Positions 1 to 8,325 of a stretch of 64,000 bases of DNA are shown here, piece by piece; position 1 is the stretch's first letter, and each line of letters starts with the position of its first letter. Origin of the DNA: Ichthyophis bannanicus (taxonomy: Eukaryota > Chordata > Amphibia > Gymnophiona > Ichthyophiidae); contig CM066040.1 in assembly GCA_033557465.1 (NCBI GenBank), positions 322,604,297 through 322,668,296 of the forward strand, in the 5' to 3' direction. Position numbers and translations under genes: made by a program. The notes below the pieces were generated by a model. That model did not search any database. It saw nothing but the letters and a program-made list of their open reading frames with translations, and was not told the origin of the DNA.

Positions 1-39
1 ATAAAAATAGGCTTATTACATAGGTACAGAACAGAGGTG

Positions 40-190
40 GGTGCATGTGTGTGTGTATGTGAGAGAGAGAGAGACGCAGAGAGAGGGAGAAGGGGGGAGG
101 GGGCAGAAGTGGGTGTTCAATGAATAGGAAGAGAAGAGAAAGAAGGGTGGGGGTAAGAAGTGGGTGTAAGGAGTGTCCGATGAAATAGGA
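40..190. repeat. TG/GA-rich low-complexity tract
   Basis: A run of TG dinucleotides passes into GA-rich simple sequence and then a purine-rich stretch. A short open frame on the minus strand here is only the complement of this low-complexity DNA. Confidence 0.75.
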
Positions 191-311
191 AGAGAGCGAG
201 ATATTTTTGTCCTCTGTATTTTATAGTGAAATTCTTCTCCAGCACCTCCCTTTGTCATAATTTAGTCTGTTTGATCTGATCTCTTCTGATTAGTAAGGAG
301 GGGCTGTTGTC

Positions 312-490
312 AGGCAAACTAGGCCCATTAAGTCTGGAGACTGACATCACCAGGGGGCCAGAGCTAATATCATCAGGTAAACTACGCTCATTAAGTCTGG
401 AGACTGACATCACCAGAGGGTCAGAGCTAATCTCATCAAGTAAACTACTCTCATTAAGTCTGGAGACTGACATCACCAGAGGGTCAAAGC
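312..490. repeat. Three-copy 63-bp minisatellite
   Basis: Three tandem units begin at about 312, 375 and 438, a period of 63 bp; the third unit is incomplete. Each contains the phrase TTAAGTCTGGAGACTGACAT. Because 63 is a multiple of three, all units read in one open frame, which explains the 81-codon ORF at 307-552. I see no reason to call that ORF a gene. Confidence 0.85.
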
Positions 491-565
491 TGCTTGCAAT
501 CCAAGGTCTGGGAAAAGCCATGACACCTATGCTAGGCATAATGTCATGCTGATGTATGCTGGCAG

Positions 566-642
566 TGTCATCAAAAGATGACATGCTCAGTCTCCAAGCT
601 GCTGGAGGAGGTGCACTACCCAAAGGTTCAGGACTGGACTGA
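566..642. mobile_element. Solo DIRS terminal repeat
   Basis: This segment matches the right terminal inverted repeat of the DIRS element at 51013-51107, including the ATCAAAAGATGACATGCTCA core and the GGACTGGACTG end. No DIRS coding sequence lies next to it, so it is a solo or broken element end. Confidence 0.8.
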
Positions 643-654
643 AGGAATGATAAA

Positions 655-1085
655 AAATGTGGTATCATCAGCATAGCGAAGGTTGTTGAGTCTCCCAACA
701 ATCTTCACATCTTTGTTGTCTTCATGCAGTCCTGTTTCTCTGATGATTTGTTCTGCATATAAATTAAACGGGTAGGGGGAAAGTATGCAGCCTTGTCATA
801 CACCTTTGCTGATTTTAAACCATTCTGTTTCTCCTTGTTCCATTCAAACTGTTGCTTCCTGATCAATGTAAAGGTTGTGCAAGAGAACGATCAGGTGTTC
901 TGGTATACCCATGCTTCTTAATGTGTCTCAGAGTTTTTCATGGTTTACACGTGTAGTCAATAAAGCACATATAGATATCCTTTTGGTATTCTTTAGTCTT
1001 TACAAGGATCCATCTCACATCTGCAATGATGTTGCTCGTTCCTTGCCCTTTCCTGAACCCTGTTTGCACATCAGGCAGTTCTCGT
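655..1085 (-). mobile_element. RTE/BovB-like LINE RT fragment
   Basis: Read on the minus strand, broken frames give RT palm-like text of the RTE clade: a hydrophobic 'NLYIDQEATV'-type segment, then 'RQGCILSP'-type and 'RYADD'-type remnants, all with stops. It is a 5' and 3' truncated fossil between a DIRS end and an inverted CR1 fragment. The clade call rests on recognition by eye. Confidence 0.6.
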
Positions 1086-1089
1086 TGCA

Positions 1090-1215
1090 GGTATTTGTAT
1101 CTTTGCTTTCCTGACTACTTTCCTAGCTTCTCTTTTTCCAAATATTGATGCTTATCTTCCTATTTCGGTGATCTCTTGTATTTTATGAAAGCCACCCTCT
1201 TTTTCTTTACCTTTT
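1090..1215 (-). mobile_element. CR1 fragment, inverted
   Basis: The reverse complement resembles the CR1 segment at about 34095-34190 (the linker before the RT core). It abuts a plus-strand copy of nearly the same CR1 segment, forming a head-to-head junction near 1215. Confidence 0.6.
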
Positions 1216-3400
1216 CAGCTACTTCTTTCGAAAAACATAATAGCCTCCTTTTCCTTTTACAAACATCAATATATGGAAAAACTTAGAGAAGCTAGGAAAA
1301 TAGTCAGATGATAATGTTCATTCACTCTATATATATGTCTCTTAAATGCTTATATGTCCTCGAAAATTCTGCAGTGTTTATATCTTAATCTATTCTTTTC
1401 TCATGGTCATTTATACCATAGTGTGAGATGCGTGGCGGTTTTTGGCAAGGAAAACCATTAGAAGGCTGTATGCCTCACAAGAAAGTAAGACGTCTGCAGC
1501 ATCATTAAAATTGAGAATTGTGCCATGAAAATCTTGCGGAAACCCCTGAAGAAACTAGGAAGAGTGAAACGCAATGGAGGCGCTGGAAAGAGGCGTTGGG
1601 AACTGAAGATAAGCATTTTTCAAGCACATTATAAGGTTTAATCTGTTTCATGTGTAATAGTGTTTGGGAAGGTCATTGATGCAAACAGGCACTATAGATA
1701 GACATGAATGAAGTCTAATAAAGAGTGCCGATAAGTATGAGACCTCTCACACTATGGTATAAATGACCATGAGAAAAGAATAGATTAAGATATAAAAACT
1801 ACAGAATTTTCGAGGACATATAAGCCTTTAAGAGAGATATATATAGAGTGAATGAACATTATCATTTGACACAGGAAAATAGTCAGGACAAAGATACAAA
1901 TAGAAGAATCATACCCAGTGCAGTAAAATGGAGTACAAAACATTTTTCACATATGTTAGTAAGAAGAGGAAGTGTAAACGTGGTATTGTCAGACTGAAGG
2001 TGAAGGAAGGAATATGTAGTAGCTGATGAGAATAAAGACGAATTCCTTAACAAATATTTCTGTTCTGTGTTCACAGATGAAGGGCCAGGAGCAGGACCTC
2101 AGAAACACCAAGAAATAAGAACAGATGTGAACTGGATCTTGAACGATTTTCACAAGACTATTCGCGAGGAGCTAGTTAAACTAAAAGTAGACAAAAGCAA
2201 TGGGTCAGATGGGATAATTTTGAGAGTGATGAGCGAACTTAGGGAAGTTCTAGCAGCTCCACTGTCTGACCTTTTCATTGCTTCTTTAGAGTCTGGTGTG
2301 GTCCCAGAAGAGTGGAGAAAGGCACATGTGGTCCTACTACACAAAGGTCAAAGTAAGGATGAGTTAAAGAACTACAGGCTGGTTATTCTGACCTCTGTGA
2401 TGAGTAAATTAATGGAAACACTGCTAAAACAGAGTCCAATGGATTGCAGAATCCAAGACAGCATGGCTTTACTAAGAACAGTTCTTGTCAGACAAATCTA
2501 ATTAATTTCTTTGACTGGGCAACCAGAGAGTTGGATCAAGGGAGAGACGTAGATGTGGTGTACTTAGATTTCAGTAAAACCTTTGACACCATTCCACACA
2601 GACGACTTATAAATAAATTTATCAGCCTAGGAATAGACCCTAAAGTGATGGACTGGCTTAGAAATTGGTTGAGTAGGAGGTGACAAAGGGGACAGGTAAA
2701 TGGAACTTACTCTGAGGAGAAAGATGTAACCAGTAGTGTGCCACAAGGATCTGTCCTTGGTCCAATTCTTTTTAACATTTTTTGTTAGTGATATTGCAGA
2801 AGGACTGTCAGATAAGGTTTGCCTCTTTGAAGATCATACCAAAATATGCAATAAGGTAGACACCCAGGAAGGAGTAGATAATATAAGGAGTGATCTCGCT
2901 AAGCTTGAAGAATGATCAAAAATTTGGCAGCTGAGATTTAATGCTAAAAAGTGCAGGGTCATGCATTTGGGCTGCAAAACTCCAAGGGAGCGGTACAGTG
3001 TAGAGAGTGAAGAACTTCTGTCCATGAAAGGAGAGCGGGACGTGGGAGTGATTGTTTCTGATTATCTTAAGGTGGCTAAACAGGTACAAATGGCAATGGC
3101 AAAAGCCAGAAGGATACTTGGGTGTATAGAAAGAGGAATGTCCAGCAAGAAGGAGACGATAGTGCCTCTGAATAAGTCTTTGGTGAGACCTCATTTGGAG
3201 TATTGTGTGAAACTCTGGAGACCACATCCTCACAGGTATATAAACAGGATGAAGTCTGTGCAGAAGGTAGCTACCAAAATGGTCAGTGGACTTCATCATA
3301 AGGCATATGGGGACAGACTTAAAGATCTCAATATGTACACGTTAGAGGAAAGGCAGGATAGAGACATGATAGAGATGTCTAATTGCCTCCATGACATAAG
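1216..3400 (+). mobile_element. CR1 LINE, RT region, decayed
   Basis: This is a plus-strand CR1 ORF2 remnant split by the insertion at 1309-1871. Open pieces at 2067-2501, 2444-2683 and 2961-3611 carry the CR1 order: 'DGIILRVMSEL', 'NYRLVILTSVMSK', 'VYLDFSKTFDTIPH' (RT motif A with its Asp), 'CLFE..' where the catalytic YADD/FADD region is corrupted, then '[12 protein letters not shown]' in the C-terminal part. Frameshifts and stops make it non-functional. The 3' end past about 3400 is not recognisable CR1. Confidence 0.85.
1309..1871. mobile_element. Foldback insertion with 14-bp TSD
   Basis: Inverted arms at about 1309-1430 and 1741-1870 are near-identical reverse complements over about 120 bp. 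They are flanked by a direct repeat AGGAAAATAGTCAG at about 1294-1308 and 1872-1886. The interior (about 1615-1720) matches 3572-3675, which leads into a Penelope-like 3' region. It interrupts CR1. Either a Penelope-derived non-autonomous element or a foldback MITE is possible. Confidence 0.7.
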
Positions 3401-3561
3401 GGCACGGGAGTCAGTGGCATACCAAGGGCAGGATGGTGGGTGCAGTCTGCCTCTGGTGCCAGCTAGGAGGGTGGTGCATCCATCACCTGGCCCACGGAGA
3501 CAGCTCAGCAAACTAACTTACCTTAAAGTTGGCTTGCTGTACTATTTCCACTCCATGGGCC
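3401..3561. other. Unassigned sequence
   Basis: This stretch lies between recognisable CR1 and the Penelope-like 3' region. The frame running through it is an extension of the CR1 reading frame. I recognise no motif. Confidence 0.4.
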
Positions 3562-4060
3562 CACCACTCCATTATAAGCACATTATAAGGTTTAATCTGT
3601 TTCATGTGTAATATTGTTTGGGAAGGTCATTGAGGCAAACAGGCACTATAGATAGACATGAATGAAGTCTATCCACGTTGGTGGATATTAACCTGAAGCA
3701 GGGTTTTTGAACTTTGTCAACCTGAAACGCAGGACTGTGTTTTCCACCCTCACTGATGAACTGTGTTGAAGCGCTGTGGTTTCAGTTAAGTACTTTCTTC
3801 ATGTAAAGATTTTTGGCAGTTTAAAGAGTTTACTGCATTTTGAATAAAAGGACGCAAACCTTCAGTTAAGAAGTTCTTGCCTGGGTTTCTTTGTCCGACA
3901 AAAATATTTATTTTTGTTGTTGGGGATTTGTTTGATCACTTGAGGAGAGGAGCCTGTGTTCTTGTTTTGATTATATCTATTTGGGCGGAAGTGTTTCCCT
4001 TGCCCTGGGGTTCTGATTTGTTAGTAAACAGTAAAGACATTCATCAGGGGACTATGACCA
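3562..4060 (+). mobile_element. Penelope-like element 3' region
   Basis: From about 3668 the sequence parallels the reverse complement of 23600-23900, the 3' flank of the Penelope element on the minus strand. Shared landmarks in order are TTGGTGGAT, an 'acccgaaac..aggactgtgt' segment, TTAAGTACTT, and a 'cttgcctgg...tttgtccgacaaaaa' end. No coding part is present, so it is a 5'-truncated copy. Confidence 0.65.
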
Positions 4061-4129
4061 CTACAACATAAAAACATAAAAAGATTAACTGTAATCATAA
4101 AAAAACAGGCAATACTAATAAAAACAATA

Positions 4130-5228
4130 AAAAATAATAAAACAAACAACTTACCCTCCAAGCGCACATCAACAAGACGTCTAAAACAACCTTCTTTAAA
4201 CTAGCAATGCTCCGAAGACTAAAACCTCTTCTCAATAAAGAACACTTCCGTACAGTATTTTTTTATTTTATTTATTTATTTTACATTTCTTATATACCGC
4301 ACTATTTGCGATCAGCGCGGTTTACATAAAACAAACAGTATCCGACAATAAACAAGAGTCAGGTCATTACAATGAACAGGAGCAATCAACTTGGATAACG
4401 GGGGAAACTATATACATATTTGAAACATTGACTACTGTAATCTCCTCTTCCAAGGTCTACCCAAACAATCCACTCGACCCCTTCAAATAGTCCAAAACAC
4501 TGCTGCCCGTATTATAGCTGGCGCATCAATACAAGACCATATAACTCCCATACTACATGACCTGCACTGGCTGCCAATCTCTTCACGAGCAAAATATAAA
4601 TCAGCGCTCACCATCTTCAAGATCAAAAATAACATGTCAGCAGGAATACTACAAGAACTCATTGGAACCAAAGCAAACAAAAGACAGGACAGAAACAGCA
4701 CTAAAAACACAATACCAACTCCTAGTCTATTTACAAGAACCAATAAATCCACATTCATGAGAGCTTTCTCTCTTGCCACCCCTGCTATTTTGAATGAACT
4801 CCTGGAAAAGCTAAGATCCACAACTGATCTAAAAGATTTCCGGAAGTTACTCAAAACCACCCTATTCATTGAACATTTAAATGAAGATCCCCAATCTCAG
4901 TAACCTTGTCTATTCCACCACATAAACCGATTTACACAAGCCAAGCTATCTGTACCACTCCCCCTCCTATTACTCATACTACGATGTATATAGTTTTACT
5001 CCCAACTAACCCTACCCTTCGTTTACATAAAAATCGTTGGAGATTATTTACATCTTGAATTATGAAGTTACAAGAATCCGTTTAAGTTTTGATATGTGAT
5101 GTTACTGTTACAATTAAAAGTTCTTTGTAAACGTTATTGTTTATAATTGAATGTTCTTTGTAAAAGTTGAAGTTGAAGTTAATGTGAACCGCCTTGATTA
5201 AATGAAAAGGTGGTATATAAAAACTGTT
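4130..5228 (+). mobile_element. L2-type LINE, C-terminal part and 3' UTR
   Basis: Broken frames give the L2 C-terminal signature: 'LQIVQNTAARIIAG', 'HITPILHDLHWLPI', then 'ALFIEHLNEDP'-type text in the frame at 4634-4903. The 3' end carries the hairpin 'GTGAACCGCCTTGATTAAATG...GGTGGTATATAAA' that marks L2-like tails in this window. A second L2 tail is inserted at about 4258-4445. Confidence 0.8.
4258..4445 (-). mobile_element. L2-type 3' tail (antisense insertion)
   Basis: It starts with (ATTT)n and continues 'ATATACCGCACTATTTGCGA' then 'CAGCGCGGTTTACATA'. The same module is at 16740-16925, 28130-28345 and other sites. It is a severely 5'-truncated LINE copy in reverse orientation. Confidence 0.8.
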
Positions 5229-5426
5229 GCAATGCAATGTGTGCCTTTGAGTCAGTCCTGACTCCTGGCGACCCAGAAGCTCCTGGGTTTTCTTGGCAGT
5301 GTCACTGGAAGTAGATTGCCAGGCCTTTCTTCCGAGGCAATGGAGGGTTAAGTGGCTTGCCCAAGGCCACAAGGAGTGCTAGCAGGAATTGAACCCTGGT
5401 TGCTTGGTTACCAAGCCAGTGCTCTA
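5229..5426 (-). mobile_element. tRNA-derived SINE (antisense, head missing)
   Basis: Same family as 46528-46745 (minus) and 51168-51396 (plus). The shared body is 'gattgccaggc..ttcttc.gaggcaatggagg' and a B-box-like segment GGAATTGAACCCTGG (antisense of GGTTCAATTCC). It stops before the A-box end, so it is 5' truncated. Confidence 0.75.
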
Positions 5427-5868
5427 ATAAAATAAATAAATAATAGACAATTAAAAACAGCCCTATTAATGGTTAAAAAGTATACATATAAATAATAATA
5501 AATAAACATAAAATCATATGCAGATGTATTCAGCTGCCGATAGGGACACATATCATGAAGCAAGGTCAATAAAACTGTTGAACTTGCCAATGGATGAATA
5601 AACATTCAGCATTTAGACAGTAGTTGGTAGAGCCACTAGATAACAACTTGGAGACAGAACGACAAACTTATTATTAGACCATAGTGAAAACAATGGAAAA
5701 GCCCAAAAATAGACAGCCAAATGACTCAAAAATAATCGTAGAGGAGGAGGGAACACGGAAGGTGAGACAATGTGTAATAGACAGCAAGCGCTAATGGTGT
5801 CCTGATCGGAGGAAGGGAAAGCATAACAATTTATCAAAAGAAGAACCATAATGGAGGAGATAGATTAA

Positions 5869-5939
5869 GGGGCTTGTTTACAAAGCCGCGGTAGCGGTTT
5901 CCGATCGTTATCGGAGCCGCGGCCCCATTGAAATCAAAA
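5869..5939. mobile_element. Small Harbinger-like MITE, copy 1
   Basis: It begins GGGGCTTGTTTACAAAGCCG and shares the body of the 79-bp element at 16548-16626, but its far end is degenerate. The flanks are TAA on both sides. The right arm (about 16930-16945) shows the corresponding site without an insertion. Confidence 0.7.
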
Positions 5940-5954
5940 GTAATTAGAGATTAA

Positions 5955-6103
5955 ACAGATCTTTTAGACAGATTTGTATACCACCTTATCCTAAAATCAA
6001 AGTGGTTACATGACATCACAATTGGGGTTACATTTAGCATGTGGGTGTTTACAACATTTAATATGAGGGTATTTAACAACATTTAGACAGCACAGTTGGA
6101 GGG
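5955..6103 (-). mobile_element. L2-like tail inside left arm
   Basis: It contains 'TTTGTATACCACCTTATCCT' and 'AAGTGGTTACATG', the antisense tail hairpin of an L2-like LINE, and is absent from the right arm. Short flanking repeats of GATTAAA type surround it. Confidence 0.6.
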
Positions 6104-6593
6104 ATTAAAAATATAACTGGGTGGCCACAGGGACAGAAGGGCCATGAAATGCATTAATGTAGAAAGCATGACTGTGAACAGCTATAAATTGGAGACAACC
6201 AAAAAAACAAACATAAGAGTTGACACTACATGTTTAAAAACATGGATGCTGCATACGTCCACAGGGGGTAGCTCAAAGTGAAATTTAAAATAATAAATAA
6301 GTAGTAAAAAAGAAAAGATGATGCAAAAAAATCAACATCGTGCTACAGAGATTATTTAAAAAGGGGAGGGGGGGAAGGAGGGAAGGGGAGTGGGTGTGGG
6401 TGTATCTCTCCAAGCGTCATTTGATAATCCTGGCTTAAGAACAGTGCGGTACAAACCTTATCAATACAAGACATGCAGGATTTTGTAATAAAATATATTG
6501 AACCACAAAATATGACAGGAACCGAAGTGATAGATAAATAAATAAATAAATAGAATGAAGGACTCTAAAACTTTACATAGTGAATAGTGTGAC

Positions 6594-7607
6594 ATGGTGG
6601 GTCCCTCCAGCCCTTTAGAAAGAGCCAAAAAGGAAGAACTAGAAGCAGTGCTGGGTGGTAAACAAAAGCACATGACTTGTAGTCGCCACGGAAACCAGAC
6701 ACAAGGGGTAGAAACACGCCCTTGCTGCCAGTTAGCTCAAGAGTCACGAGCTGAATTAGAGCACCTGCTAGGAGGAGGAGTCAGGCACTGCCCTAGAAGT
6801 CAGACACATAAAGAGGCCTCAGTAGAGAGGAAGAGGTGGTCATTAGGAGCTCCATCACAAGCTCAGCTGGGAGTTCAGCTACAAGGCCAGCCAAGGGTTC
6901 TGGTAAGAGGCCAGCCAAGTGAGCAGTTAGCAGATCAGCTAACAGACCAAGAGGAGGACCAGGGAGGAGTCCGAGTTCCAGGCCAAGGCAGAGCTACAGG
7001 CAGAGTCCCAGTCCAGAACCGGGGGAGAGAAACCGTGGCACGCCTAACGGAACGCTCAGTAAGGCAGAGAAAAAGCCCAGAACCAGAGCCAAGTTTAAGG
7101 GCAGAGAGAGAGCCATTTATAAAGCTGTATTCCAGAGAAGAAGATAGCAGAAGCAGGCCCGACTGTCTGCAGTATTGTAAGAATAACCAGGAGAAGAGAA
7201 AGCCAGGAAGGCAATTCCAACACTCATTCCACAAACCAGGTTTTGAACCCACAGCTGTTTCAAAAGTTCAAAGGAAACAGTTTGCAAGCAGGCAAAGAGG
7301 TAAGCCCAAAGACTGGGTTTTAAATAGGGCTGTTAATAACCAGTGTGATATTAGTTATCCAGAAGGTTGGGACTGTGTTTATAATACCTGTACTGATAAT
7401 GACCATTTGCAGCAATACCTGATTCAGGAATATGATATAAAGCCTAAGATAGAGAGGAGGGGCGTGGCCCCAGAAACAACGTTACAAACATTCTTACCTA
7501 ACTCCCATGAGGAGCTAATGGAAACGGAGCCAGGGCTAGGAAATGTATCCAAAGAATTGATGGATTGTACGATTACAAGGTCAGATGAAATATATTCCCT
7601 GCGCTGA
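6594..7607 (+). CDS. Putative 337-codon ORF inside LTR1 (unproven)
   Basis: The frame opens six bases into the LTR and stays open for 1014 bases. The predicted product is hydrophilic, rich in Gln, Arg and Glu, with a proline and arginine-rich middle; I recognise no domain, signal peptide or membrane segment. The same frame in LTR2 carries a CGA to TGA stop near 11345 and an 11-base deletion near 11940, so it is not maintained. The favoured reading is a chance ORF in GA-rich U3 DNA; an accessory protein is a weaker alternative. Confidence 0.25.
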   Translation: MVGPSSPLERAKKEELEAVLGGKQKHMTCSRHGNQTQGVETRPCCQLAQESRAELEHLLGGGVRHCPRSQTHKEASVERKRWSLGAPSQAQLGVQLQGQPRVLVRGQPSEQLADQLTDQEEDQGGVRVPGQGRATGRVPVQNRGRETVARLTERSVRQRKSPEPEPSLRAEREPFIKLYSREEDSRSRPDCLQYCKNNQEKRKPGRQFQHSFHKPGFEPTAVSKVQRKQFASRQRGKPKDWVLNRAVNNQCDISYPEGWDCVYNTCTDNDHLQQYLIQEYDIKPKIERRGVAPETTLQTFLPNSHEELMETEPGLGNVSKELMDCTITRSDEIYSLR

Positions 7608-7902
7608 ATTTAAGCATTGCAGAAAACTGCAGAAGTTTAAGATAAAAGCACAGAGCTGTGAGGAACCGAACTGTTTTACTCTAATTGCTGGGGAGCAAAT
7701 GTTTGTTGCTGAAGTAAGCTATTTCTGTTGGAGACTTTTATTTTGTCCTTTACCAGAAGTATATGGTTTTGTTACCTTTGTTTCCATGCTGAAATCCGCC
7801 CGGAAGGAAAATAAATCCTGTTTGCTGAAAACCACTTTGAGTCCACACTACTCTTCACTGGACAGTGAAAAACTACATTTCCCAGGAGGCTTTGCCTCAT
7901 GA
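7585..7902 (+). CDS. Putative 105-codon ORF in LTR1 (unproven)
   Basis: This frame overlaps the end of the 337-codon frame and is open at the same length in LTR2 (12171-12488). The product would be cysteine-containing with a hydrophobic middle. Between the two LTRs I count about four replacement and one silent change in it, which gives no sign of protein-level selection. It may be chance. Confidence 0.2.
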   Translation: MKYIPCAEFKHCRKLQKFKIKAQSCEEPNCFTLIAGEQMFVAEVSYFCWRLLFCPLPEVYGFVTFVSMLKSARKENKSCLLKTTLSPHYSSLDSEKLHFPGGFAS

Positions 7903-7996
7903 AAAAGTCAAGTAGCTGTTCAGGAAGGATAGCAGGTCGCTTAAGCCCTACATGCTTTTGCTGGGGGCACTATAGGCGCGGTTACAAGTTACAAGA

Positions 7997-8014
7997 TGGC
8001 GTAGTAGTACGGAT
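7997..8014 (+). promoter_or_regulatory. Primer-binding site, tRNA-Ser-like
   Basis: TGGCGTAGTAGTACGGATT follows the LTR after three bases. TGG plus CGTAGT...GGATT resembles the complement of the 3' end of vertebrate tRNA-Ser (CCA plus acceptor ...ACTACG). The match is partial in the middle. The same site follows LTR2 at 12583. Confidence 0.65.
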
Positions 8015-8279
8015 TTTTGCCCGGATTAAAGGACACTTGAAGGACAAGGTCCCAGCAGCAAGGAAAAGCTGACATCCAGGAGCAGAAGGATCCACTATTC
8101 GGCTGACAATCGGTCAGGAAAGAAGCTACCGTTCTCAGTGCCTGACTCTGCACTGTGCCAGGTAATGGTGGCTAGGCACGGGTATGGAGGGATAAGCCAG
8201 AGAAAGGGGTAGTGCACAGATATAATGCACAGTATTGAAGAAAAAAAAAAAAAAAGAGGAGGAAATTTTTTTTTGGGCC

Positions 8280-8325
8280 ACACTTGGTGTTTTTTTTGTT
8301 TTCCACAGGCATCTAGATATCCAAG
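8280..8325 (+). promoter_or_regulatory. Possible splice acceptor-like leader end
   Basis: A T-rich tract ending TTTTCCACAG lies just before the gag start and resembles a 3' splice site. The same sequence precedes body 2. Whether the leader is spliced cannot be judged from sequence. Confidence 0.3.

Larger units (their letters stand above)
5445..6587 (-). repeat. Left arm of a large inverted repeat
   Basis: The reverse complement of this segment matches 16153-17295 through most of its length. The best-preserved block is 5613-5849, whose minus-strand translation is 78 codons and nearly the same as 16957-17193 on the plus strand. The arm ends exactly where the Gypsy LTR begins, so the Gypsy element inserted into it. 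The right arm follows a Penelope-like fragment, so both arms may be long Penelope 3' regions, which I cannot prove. Confidence 0.85.
6588..7993 (+). repeat. Gypsy 5' LTR (LTR1)
   Basis: It starts TGTGACATGG at the junction with the inverted arm and ends AAGTTACA three bases before the primer-binding site. The same start and end are found in LTR2. A TATAAA lies near 7117. The LTR is long (1.4 kb) and contains two overlapping open frames (6594-7607 and 7585-7902). Confidence 0.92.

Noticed and set aside
16..701. Open frames of 80 to 148 codons
   Set aside because: They are explained by simple repeats and by the 63-bp tandem array.
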